The notes below the pieces were generated by a model, which saw only the letters and a list, made by a program, of their open reading frames with translations, searched no databases and was not told the DNA's origin. Of a DNA stretch of 8,915 nt, positions 1-5,558 are shown in pieces. The number at the start of each line of letters is the position of its first letter. The first letter of the stretch is position 1. Position numbers and translations under genes: made by a program. This DNA is from Candidatus Woesearchaeota archaeon (GTDB lineage Archaea > Nanobdellota > Nanobdellia > Woesearchaeales > UBA12501): positions 1 through 8,915 of the forward strand of contig JACOVN010000062.1 of NCBI GenBank assembly GCA_016177315.1, read 5' to 3'.

Positions 1-29
1 CCTTTCACATTCCCAATGGGCTTTAAGCC
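1..29 (-). repeat. Left copy of the rtcB 3'-end direct repeat
   Basis: Bases 1-29 match 1219-1247 at 27 of 29 positions, differing at 15 and 24. On the minus strand both copies encode the RtcB C-terminus [10 protein letters not shown]. At 1219-1247 this is the real end of rtcB. Here nothing of RtcB precedes it except the end of the HEPN gene, whose stop codon (29-31) overlaps the repeat by one base in a different frame. The window edge cuts the repeat, so its full length and the rtcB stop codon cannot be seen. It looks like a boundary repeat left by insertion or recombination. Confidence 0.8.
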
Positions 30-571
30 TATCCCATCACTTCCCTAGGAACAGAAACCCCTTGTTCAGAAAACACCAGTTCCTCGCATTGGGTAATGCA
101 ACGCTTACACACTTCCATCATGGCATCATACTTTTGCATTATCTCTACGCTGCGAACAGAAGAACCGTAGCGTGCTTTTTCCCGCTCATCCACATCCGTG
201 GTTTCCTCTTTTTCTCTATATACCATAATCCTATCAATAAATTCGTCATTATATTCTATGAGCCTTTCCTTCTTTACATATCGCAAAAACAAAGCGGTGC
301 ATTTTTGACTTCTGCTTTCCACACCGAATTTTGCAAGAATCGCAAGGGCACAATAATACATTGTATAAAACCATTCCTCCGGAATTTTGTAATCTAATCT
401 CTTTTGCTTGTAGAGCTCACAGATTTCCAGATTTGTCTTTGCTTTTTGTATATGCGCTTCAGCTTTTTTCTGATCAATTCCGACAAAGAGCAGGCCTTTA
501 TGCTTGCTACCTTTATCTTCGTCTCGCTTCGCGCTTACGAAACATTCCCTTACTTTTGATGATACATTCAT
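29..571 (-). CDS. HEPN-domain protein, putative toxin of an MNT-HEPN pair
   Basis: A 180-residue, mostly helical protein. The segment around residues 66-97, with YYCALAILAKFGVESRSQKC, resembles the core helices of the UPF0332-type HEPN family, which reads roughly YYAM..AA.ALL...G...KSH. EREKARYG near residue 130 resembles the later REKADYG-like motif. The classical HEPN ribonuclease motif R-x4-6-H is not visible, and the usual SH is SQKC here, so catalytic activity is uncertain. The ATG overlaps the stop of the upstream nucleotidyltransferase gene as ATGA, implying coupled translation. In known MNT-HEPN systems the nucleotidyltransferase neutralises the HEPN protein, in the characterised case by AMPylation. 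The stop codon abuts the duplicated rtcB tail, so the last few residues may have been changed by the rearrangement. Confidence 0.7.
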   Translation of the reverse strand: MNVSSKVRECFVSAKRDEDKGSKHKGLLFVGIDQKKAEAHIQKAKTNLEICELYKQKRLDYKIPEEWFYTMYYCALAILAKFGVESRSQKCTALFLRYVKKERLIEYNDEFIDRIMVYREKEETTDVDEREKARYGSSVRSVEIMQKYDAMMEVCKRCITQCEELVFSEQGVSVPREVMG

Positions 572-1170
572 TTCCCGTGCATTCCTTTCATAAAGGCAAC
601 AAAGTTTTCCTGCCCGAATAACACAATCCCTTTCTTAATAGCATCTATAAAAGCTTTATTGGCGTTTTTCAGTTCTTGCCTGAATTCTGATGTCGTGAAG
701 CTCATAGCATGAATCTTCTTAGCCTGTGTTTTTTGAACGATGTCTAATGCTTTCTGGATTTTCACAAATCTGTTCTTCTTGGCAACATTGATAATATCTA
801 CATCATTTGCTTGCTGAGGAGCATAGAGAATACTTCCGAACAAAATAGTAAAATCAACTTCCTTTTCTAATGCTGCGAGATTTGTTCCCCACCTTCTCTG
901 CTTAACTGCTTCTTCGGTGAGATACAGTGCAAGTGTTTTCTCAACCAAGATATTCTCCCAGTTTATGCTTGTGGTATATGTGCTCGTTTTTCCTGAACCG
1001 ACCGTCTCTAAATAAAGGTATCCCTTTTTTTCCAATTTCCTCAGCACTTTCCACATCCCAACCCTACTCAGGTCCAGCTCCTTTGCCAAAGAAGTGATAG
1101 TATGCGTACGAGAAAAGTCCTTACACAAAAGCAGCACTACCCGTTTCTCCGTGGCATCTTCTGTTACCAT
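568..1170 (-). CDS. MNT-type nucleotidyltransferase with N-terminal winged HTH, putative antitoxin
   Basis: A 200-residue protein with two parts. Residues about 5-70 form a winged helix-turn-helix, with LAKELDLSRVGMWKVLRKLE as recognition region and KGYLYLETVGSGKTSTY as wing. Residues about 95-195 are a minimal nucleotidyltransferase: FGS at 111-113 followed by D123-V-D125 gives the GS...DxD metal-binding signature of the pol-beta superfamily. It is followed by the HEPN gene in a 4-nt overlapping operon, the usual MNT-HEPN arrangement, where MNT is the antitoxin. The fused DNA-binding domain suggests that it also represses its own promoter. A palindrome lies between the TATA box and the start codon. 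The ATG at 1170 is supported by the TATA box about 33 nt upstream. Confidence 0.75.
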   Translation of the reverse strand: MVTEDATEKRVVLLLCKDFSRTHTITSLAKELDLSRVGMWKVLRKLEKKGYLYLETVGSGKTSTYTTSINWENILVEKTLALYLTEEAVKQRRWGTNLAALEKEVDFTILFGSILYAPQQANDVDIINVAKKNRFVKIQKALDIVQKTQAKKIHAMSFTTSEFRQELKNANKAFIDAIKKGIVLFGQENFVAFMKGMHGK

Positions 1171-1210
1171 GATGTTACTAGTTGTTAACTATTAGTTAAT
1201 ATATAAAGTT
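1171..1210 (-). promoter_or_regulatory. Promoter and palindromic operator of the MNT-HEPN operon
   Basis: On the minus strand a TATA-like box TTTATATA lies at 1207-1200, about 33 nt before the ATG at 1170, which predicts a very short leader. Immediately downstream, 1185-1199 is a perfect palindrome, TTAACTA-T-TAGTTAA, with a shorter one (ACTAGT, 1177-1182) beside it. Placed between TATA and start codon, this would suit a repressor site. The winged-HTH nucleotidyltransferase encoded downstream is the obvious candidate ligand. This is inference from position and symmetry. Confidence 0.55.
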
Positions 1211-1214
1211 TTCG

Positions 1215-2699
1215 CTACCCTTTCACATTCCCTATGGGCTTCAAGCCAACGACAGGCTTAGATAACCCAGCCTTATCAATAGCTTCAACAACCTCAGAAA
1301 TATTCTTGTACGCAAAGCCTGCCTCTTCTGCCAAGCCGGACATGGAAACTGCCCTGACATAAATGCCTCTTTTTTCCATTTCCTGCTGCAGTTTTTCCCC
1401 TCTGACTGCATGCTTCGCTTTTGTCCTTGACATGGTCCTGCCAGAGCCATGAGCTGTAGAGCCAAAGGTTTCTTCCATTGCTTGTTCTGTGCCAACCAGC
1501 AGATAGCTGCCTGTCTCCATACTCCCTCCTAAAATAACAGGCTGTCCTGTCTTCTGGAACAGTGGGGCTAATTCCTCATGTCCTGGAGGGAAACTTCTGG
1601 TTGAGCCTTTGCGATGCACAAGAACTTCCTTTTTCTTTCCATCGATCTTGTGCTCTTCTTTCTTCGCAATATTGTGCGCAACATCGTAGATTAAGTGCAT
1701 CTCCATCTCCTCCGGAGTTTTTGCAAACACCTTTTGGAATCCTTCCCTGATTCTGTGCAGAATCACCTGCCTATTTGCAAATGCCATATTCGCTGCACAC
1801 GCCATCGCAGCATAGTAATCCTGTCCTTCCTTGCTCTGGTAGGGAGCGCAGGCCAATTCTCTGTCGAGAACCTGGATGCCATACTTCGGCATGACCTGGT
1901 TAAAAATCTTCAAATAGTCTGTGCCAATCTGATGGCCAAAGCCCCTTGAGCCGCAGTGTACCATGACAACAATCTGCTCTGGAAAAATCCCAAACTGCTT
2001 TGCAATCTCCTTATTGATGATGTTTCGCTCCTTCACTACTTGAATTTCCAAGTAATGATTGCCGGAACCTAATGTTCCTATCTGATCCATGCCTCGCTGC
2101 CTTGCCTTATCGCTTACTTTCTCTGGATTTGCACCTTTAATCATACCATATTCCTCTATCCGTTCGATATCTTCCTTCCAACCATAGCCGTGCTCAACAC
2201 ACCACTTTGCTCCCTTTGTCATGACCTCGTCAAACTCTGCCTTGCTCACTTTCACAAATCCCTTACAGCCCACTCCTGCAGGTACAAGCTTGAACATGGT
2301 ATCCACTAAGAGTTTGAGTTTTGGCTTGACGTCATCGTAGGTCAGATTGGTCGTTACAAGCCGCATGCCGCAGTTGATCATTCGTCATAAGTCGTATTAA
2401 CTTATGAAATCGAATCCAATGCCGCCTGGGCTTATAACGCCAGTTTCCAGATCAAATGCCGCAACTCCCCCAATGGGGAATCCATAGCCCCAGTGGCCAT
2501 CAGGCATACAATAGGAATACTTTTGAATGCCCGGCAATGTTGCAACATTTGTTACCTGATTGAAAACGCCTTCATCCATCTCTTGGACGAGTTTCTCTGT
2601 GCCAAAGATTCGTGCAGGGACTCTCATGCCTGCTTTAAAAGAGACAGGCAATTCCCATACATACTCCCCCACTTGCTTCAGCTGTGCTGGCGGTGCCAT
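1215..2699 (-). CDS. rtcB: RNA-splicing ligase RtcB, coding sequence interrupted by a 30-nt BHB intron
   Basis: RtcB joins RNA 2',3'-cyclic phosphate or 3'-phosphate ends to 5'-OH ends using GTP and Mn2+, and is the archaeal tRNA-splicing ligase. Exon 1 is 2699-2409 (97 codons, ending GGIGFD). Exon 2 is 2378-1215 (387 codons, starting INCGMRL). Joined, they give 484 residues, close to the roughly 481 of Pyrococcus horikoshii RtcB. Visible active-site residues in spliced numbering are D97 and C100 (DINC), GNH H205, HCGSRG H238, DVAHN H332, the guanylylated-His motif TAHGSGR at H407, and the C-terminal VKG lysine. Unspliced, translation would add F-I-S and stop at TAA 2399-2397, before the Cys. 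An ATG at 2381-2379 opens the second half but lies within the intron, so I do not take it as the start. The start at 2699 is supported by a TATA box 26 nt upstream. Confidence 0.93.
1219..1247 (-). repeat. Right copy of the 29-bp direct repeat, the true 3' end of rtcB
   Basis: This copy lies inside rtcB and encodes its last residues, [10 protein letters not shown], ending just before the stop codon at 1215-1217. It matches bases 1-29 at 27 of 29 positions. The two copies are in the same orientation and bracket the MNT-HEPN operon, so the bracketed unit is about 1.2 kb. Confidence 0.8.
2379..2408 (-). other. Predicted 30-nt archaeal pre-mRNA intron with a canonical BHB (rtcB)
   Basis: On the minus strand the rtcB frame reads GGA TTC GAT, then 30 extra bases with in-frame TAA and TGA stops, then ATC AAC TGC. 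Removing exactly 2408-2379 restores G-F-D-I-N-C. The RNA folds as follows. The outer exon helix pairs 2422-2415 with 2377-2370 (6 of 8 pairs). The central 4-bp helix is UUCG (2414-2411) with CGAA (2384-2381). The two 3-nt bulges are AU/U (2410-2408) and UG/A (2380-2378). The inner helix UCAUAAGU (2407-2400) pairs with ACUUAUGA (2392-2385), and the loop is 7 nt (2399-2393). Archaeal splicing endonuclease cuts after the second base of each bulge, which falls exactly on the two junctions that restore the protein. Confidence 0.9.
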
Positions 2700-2720
2700 G
2701 CTGCAGCAGAAAAAGGGATG

Positions 2721-2730
2721 GTTTAAAAGG
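2721..2730 (-). promoter_or_regulatory. TATA box of rtcB, leaderless transcript
   Basis: The minus strand reads CCTTTTAAAC, with the TATA core centred near 2725. This is about 26 nt before the ATG at 2699, the usual archaeal TATA-to-start-site distance, so the rtcB mRNA probably begins at or within a base or two of its start codon. No Shine-Dalgarno sequence is visible. rtcB is therefore transcribed separately from the large gene upstream. Confidence 0.6.
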
Positions 2731-2798
2731 TTTATGCTCCTCTCAATTAGTTTCCTTTCCTTCTTCAGAAGCGCCTAAATAGAGACACTACACTTTTA

Positions 2799-4721
2799 TC
2801 AAGGACCGCCTGTGCAGCACTGCTGGGTAAGGGAAGGACACTGCCCAGAAGCAGGGAATGCCTCTGGCGGGCAGCCTCCTTCTGCACAGAATTCTCCGGC
2901 TGCCTCATCACAGGGGTTTTCTATGCTCAGCTCAGAGAATGTGCAATCAGACAGGCAGAAGCCAGATTGTGGCCCTTCGACAGGAGCAGCAGGATCGCAT
3001 TCCTCTCCCTCCTCAACAATTCCATTGCCGCAGACCGGGCATGGGGCATCGCACGCATCGCCGATGCCATTATTATTGCAGTCAGCCTGGTCTGAATTTG
3101 CAACACAGGGACAGTTATCACTCTGGTCAGGCACCCCATCTTTGTCCACATCATCATTTGGAGGCACACAAGCAGTTGTGCAGCCTGTTGTGCCGGCATC
3201 GTTCCAGCCATCCGGCGTATCGCATTGGTTGTTGTCGCCCGTAATGGGACCGGCCGGTTCCTCGACAAAGAAATCACCATTCTCGCAGCTATTGCCGTTG
3301 TAGCAGACCTGGTTATCCCGTATGTCTGTATTGCTCCATCGAATGAGATGGATGCCATATTCTTCATTGTTGGTGATGGTATTCTTCGCTATTACATTGT
3401 CTTGGCTATCTCCCAGCAGAAGATTATCTGCCAGTATGCCCTCTGTATTGCCTTGTATGATATTATCTGTGATGGTACTGAATCGGAGCGTCTTCCTAGC
3501 GATCAGCCTCATACCTCTCTCATGATTTTGGATGGTGTTCTGGAAGACTTGCGTGTTTTCCGTATTAGTTAGTATGATACCATCGCTTGCGGGAGCACCC
3601 GGACCCATAATGGTGTTTTGATACACCTTGATGTTTTTAGATGGTGGGGTGGATGTCTTAGCCAAGGCAAAAGAAATACCTTGGTAATTTCCGATAAGCG
3701 TGTTTTCATATATTTCACCATTGACGAGGTTACCTATTCCGAAGGATCTTACGTCTCCCTCTATCCCTATGCCTTTGCCATTCTCACGAATGACGTTGTT
3801 TCTGATAATGGTTGGGTTTGGTCCTCCAGCAATGAATGTCATAATACCATTACTGTTATCCTCTACAAGATTGTTGTAGATTTCATTTCCTCCTTTCTCA
3901 CCGCTTCCTTCATAACTCGAAATAGTTATGCCATGCCACTGTTTTCTGACAGTATTCTGATACACTTTGTTGAAATTGCCGTTGATACAAATACCGCAGG
4001 TCCCAGTATCCTCTACAGTGTTAGCGTAAATATTATTGTTTTCTCCACCGGTGGTAATGCCATATGCAAATGTATCCGTCATGGCAATCACATTATCATG
4101 GATCATGGAATTGCTGACTCCCCAGAGTTGCATCGCTCCGGCTGTTCCTCTGGACGTTGCTCTGACTGTGTTGCCATAAATCTGGTTGTTGCTACTTGGT
4201 TCAAGCATGTAGATGCCAAGATCGTAGCCTTCAATGACACAGTTTCTAATAATAATATTGTCAGAGAGGGCATTTTTCTGGCTGGCATGGATGCCAATGT
4301 GTATGGGCACATCATTCGTCCCAGTCAATGTATGTCCCTGGCAATCCACAATCCTGTTGCTCTTGCACACATCGATGCCCATAGGGAAGTTATAATCCTG
4401 CGTAAGGATGAAATCCTTGTCTCGCACATCACAGCCATCTACTGGATTGTCTGCACATTCAGGGTCAGTATCCTGGCAGAGTTCGGAAGAGCCTCCGTGT
4501 CCAAACACGATGGGTTCGGGCTGAGGTATCCCCGCCTCTATACCGAAGGTATCACCTTCTCCGCCCAAAGCTGTCTGGAAGGCCTGCCCGCCAATGTTCC
4601 TTGCAGGAAATGTTCCTCTAACACTAAAGAACCCGGTGACTACCACTATCAAAGCGATGGCCAGAACTCCATACCATGCAGCCCTCTTTTCGTCCATTGG
4701 TTTCCTCAGGAGCTTTGTCAT
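2799..4721 (-). CDS. Membrane-anchored beta-helix surface protein with thrombospondin-3-like and Cys-rich C-terminal modules
   Basis: A 640-residue protein. Residues 17-34 are a single hydrophobic segment after a basic N-terminus, either a signal anchor or a signal peptide. Residues about 100-480 contain many NxI..N.I..N..GI units typical of right-handed parallel beta-helix (PbH1/NosD-like) repeats. Residues 523-558, with DVDKDGVPDQSDNC and NNNGIGDACD, are calcium-binding thrombospondin type-3-like repeats. Residues 563-576 (CGNGIVEEGEECDP) match the DUF4215-like Cys-rich motif. The last 38 residues form a six-Cys tail that is also found as an orphan fragment at 5355-5462. It most likely acts outside the cell in binding polysaccharide or other cells; no catalytic residues are identifiable. 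The start is ambiguous: ATG 4721, or ATG 4697 (MDEKRAAWYG), which is about 29 nt from an ATTTAAAA box at 4722-4729 and would be leaderless. Confidence 0.8.
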   Translation of the reverse strand: MTKLLRKPMDEKRAAWYGVLAIALIVVVTGFFSVRGTFPARNIGGQAFQTALGGEGDTFGIEAGIPQPEPIVFGHGGSSELCQDTDPECADNPVDGCDVRDKDFILTQDYNFPMGIDVCKSNRIVDCQGHTLTGTNDVPIHIGIHASQKNALSDNIIIRNCVIEGYDLGIYMLEPSSNNQIYGNTVRATSRGTAGAMQLWGVSNSMIHDNVIAMTDTFAYGITTGGENNNIYANTVEDTGTCGICINGNFNKVYQNTVRKQWHGITISSYEGSGEKGGNEIYNNLVEDNSNGIMTFIAGGPNPTIIRNNVIRENGKGIGIEGDVRSFGIGNLVNGEIYENTLIGNYQGISFALAKTSTPPSKNIKVYQNTIMGPGAPASDGIILTNTENTQVFQNTIQNHERGMRLIARKTLRFSTITDNIIQGNTEGILADNLLLGDSQDNVIAKNTITNNEEYGIHLIRWSNTDIRDNQVCYNGNSCENGDFFVEEPAGPITGDNNQCDTPDGWNDAGTTGCTTACVPPNDDVDKDGVPDQSDNCPCVANSDQADCNNNGIGDACDAPCPVCGNGIVEEGEECDPAAPVEGPQSGFCLSDCTFSELSIENPCDEAAGEFCAEGGCPPEAFPASGQCPSLTQQCCTGGP

Positions 4722-4794
4722 TTTTAAATGTTTTCTTTCAAGGTCACCACTTCTGGACGGAAAATATTTAAAGGAGCACTGCTATTACTGCATT
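4722..4794. promoter_or_regulatory. Divergent promoter region with a shared TATA-like element
   Basis: The plus strand reads AAAATATTTAAAGG at 4761-4774. Its TATA core is centred near 4768, about 27 nt before the antitoxin ATG at 4795, predicting a leaderless antitoxin mRNA. Read on the minus strand the same bases give CCTTTAAATATTTT, about 46 nt from ATG 4721 of the surface protein, predicting a leader of about 20 nt. A second minus-strand box, ATTTAAAA (4729-4722), fits the alternative start at 4697. No clear Shine-Dalgarno sequence is seen before 4721. Confidence 0.5.
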
Positions 4795-4932
4795 ATGGCA
4801 CCAGAAACTGTGACAATTCCGAAGAAGGAATACGAGGAAATGAAGAAGCAGGCAGCGGTAGATCAAGAACTCCTGCAGGACATTGCACGGGGTATCAAGG
4901 ACATTCTCGAAGGAAAGGTGAAGGAAATTTAG
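4795..4932 (+). CDS. RelB-like small antitoxin
   Basis: A 45-residue, highly charged protein. It opens with VTIPKKEYEEMKKQAAVDQE and ends in a helical DIARGIKDILEGKVKEI. This resembles small archaeal antitoxins that pair with RelE-family toxins: a short TIPKxEYE start, then a helix ending in an ED/KDI..G+ pattern. Such proteins wrap round the toxin and block its ribosome-dependent mRNA cleavage. A TATA box centred near 4768 supports the ATG. The next gene, a RelE-like protein, lies on the opposite strand and the two stop codons overlap (TAG 4930-4932, TAA 4931-4929). That orientation is unusual, because antitoxin and toxin normally share one operon. Family assignment is by recognition of the sequence pattern, with moderate certainty. 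Confidence 0.65.
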   Translation: MAPETVTIPKKEYEEMKKQAAVDQELLQDIARGIKDILEGKVKEI

Positions 4933-5243
4933 AGCTTCTGTATGAGCTTTTCTATAGTTTCATGATATACATCCAGACTTGCCTTGATCATGTCAATCGC
5001 TTGCTGCTGAAGTTTCTTGTCCACAATCGTAATGAGGAAGACTGCTGCATGTTCCTCATAGACTAAGAATAAAACTCGTTTGTCCCCAAACTTCTTTTCC
5101 CGAAGGAATGCATAGGTAAGCGGCTTGCTTGCATAGGGATCTTGCTTCAGCTTCTGTTCGAAGCGTTCCACCTCTCTCTGTTGCTGTTTGTCGAGCTTCC
5201 ATAGCTTCTTCTCATACCATTCTGACCGGAAGACACGGTACAT
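4929..5243 (-). CDS. RelE/ParE-superfamily toxin
   Basis: A 104-residue protein from ATG 5243. MYRVFRSEWYEKKLWKLDK, then LTYAFLREKKFGDKRVLFLV and a late VDKKLQQQAID, fit the archaeal RelE fold: two N-terminal helices, then an antiparallel sheet with a basic R..R pattern. RelE proteins cleave mRNA in the ribosomal A site. A TTG codon at 5258 could extend the frame by five residues. I prefer the ATG because a TATA box TTTTATAA (5272-5265) is centred about 26 nt upstream, giving a leaderless message. It is convergent with the RelB-like gene, with a 4-nt 3' overlap, so the two transcripts would be antisense to each other wherever they run past their stops. Confidence 0.7.
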   Translation of the reverse strand: MYRVFRSEWYEKKLWKLDKQQQREVERFEQKLKQDPYASKPLTYAFLREKKFGDKRVLFLVYEEHAAVFLITIVDKKLQQQAIDMIKASLDVYHETIEKLIQKL

Positions 5244-5264
5244 GCAACGTGAAGACAAGTACTC

Positions 5265-5272
5265 TTATAAAA
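5265..5272 (-). promoter_or_regulatory. TATA box of the RelE-like toxin gene
   Basis: TTTTATAA on the minus strand is centred about 26 nt before ATG 5243. It decides the start codon in favour of ATG 5243 over TTG 5258, and shows that the toxin has its own promoter rather than depending on the antitoxin's. Confidence 0.55.
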
Positions 5273-5354
5273 GTTTTCTGCCTTTCCACAGTTGTTTCCT
5301 CTCCCTCTTCAGAAAGGAATTCCCAAGTAAAAGATACAGAGTTTCTTTGTCAAG

Positions 5355-5462
5355 CTACACGCAGCACTCTTGCGTAACAGAAGGACATGCTCCAGGAGTT
5401 GGAGAAGCTCCAAGTGGACAGCCTCCTTCTACACAGAAGTCGCCAAGGTCCTCGCAGGGTGC
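5355..5462 (-). pseudogene. Orphan C-terminal fragment of a paralogue of the beta-helix surface protein
   Basis: On the minus strand this reads APCEDLGDFCVEGGCPLGAS, then PTPGACPSVTQECCV and a stop (5357-5355). It aligns with the last residues of the protein at 2799-4721 (NPCDEAAGEFCAEGGCPPEA onward). All six cysteines and about 60% of residues are shared. At DNA level, 5419-5438 and 2872-2891 match at 19 of 20 bases. The rest of that paralogue (beta-helix, thrombospondin repeats) is absent; the upstream bases are AT-rich intergenic sequence and the TATA box of the plus-strand operon. The frame is open back to an ATG at 5516, giving 53 codons, so a small Cys-rich peptide cannot be excluded. 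A decayed gene remnant is simpler. Confidence 0.75.
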
Positions 5463-5512
5463 GCATCTTATTAATAAATTTTTTGCCTTCCACCCCCGCC
5501 CCTTTCTGCGAA

Positions 5513-5558
5513 ACATTTAAATACTTCCTCCCAAGAAAGGAAGGAAAGAGGTGAGTAC
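5513..5558 (+). promoter_or_regulatory. Promoter and Shine-Dalgarno of the four-gene surface operon
   Basis: A TATA core ATTTAAATA (5515-5523) preceded by GAAAC predicts a start site near 5545. The short leader carries GAGGTGA (5548-5554), a strong anti-16S match ending 4 nt before ATG 5559. This is one of the few genes here with a clear leader and Shine-Dalgarno sequence. Confidence 0.6.

Noticed and set aside
2379..2408. The break in rtcB as a pseudogene lesion or sequencing error
   Set aside because: The insert keeps the frame length, the two halves are otherwise complete with all active-site residues, and the insert carries a structured inverted repeat. Random damage or an assembly slip would not produce this.
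2379..2408. The insert as a mini-intein
   Set aside because: It contains stop codons and is only ten codons long, far too short for protein splicing.
1215..2699. rtcB as two separate genes (a split RtcB) starting at 2699 and 2381
   Set aside because: The ATG at 2381 lies inside the insert and would create a fragment beginning immediately before I-N-C. The insert is exactly 30 nt and folds as a BHB whose cut sites restore the full motif, so a spliced single gene explains more.
2812..3303. Several overlapping open frames on both strands in the Cys-rich end of the surface protein
   Set aside because: Low-complexity, Pro/Ser- or His-rich translations without start signals. They are by-products of Cys- and Asp-rich codons in the real frame.
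3618..4727. Plus-strand open frame of 369 codons opposite the beta-helix gene
   Set aside because: It is a shadow of the minus-strand repeat-rich gene. Its translation shows no domain, and the opposing frame has clear signal anchor, beta-helix and thrombospondin repeats.
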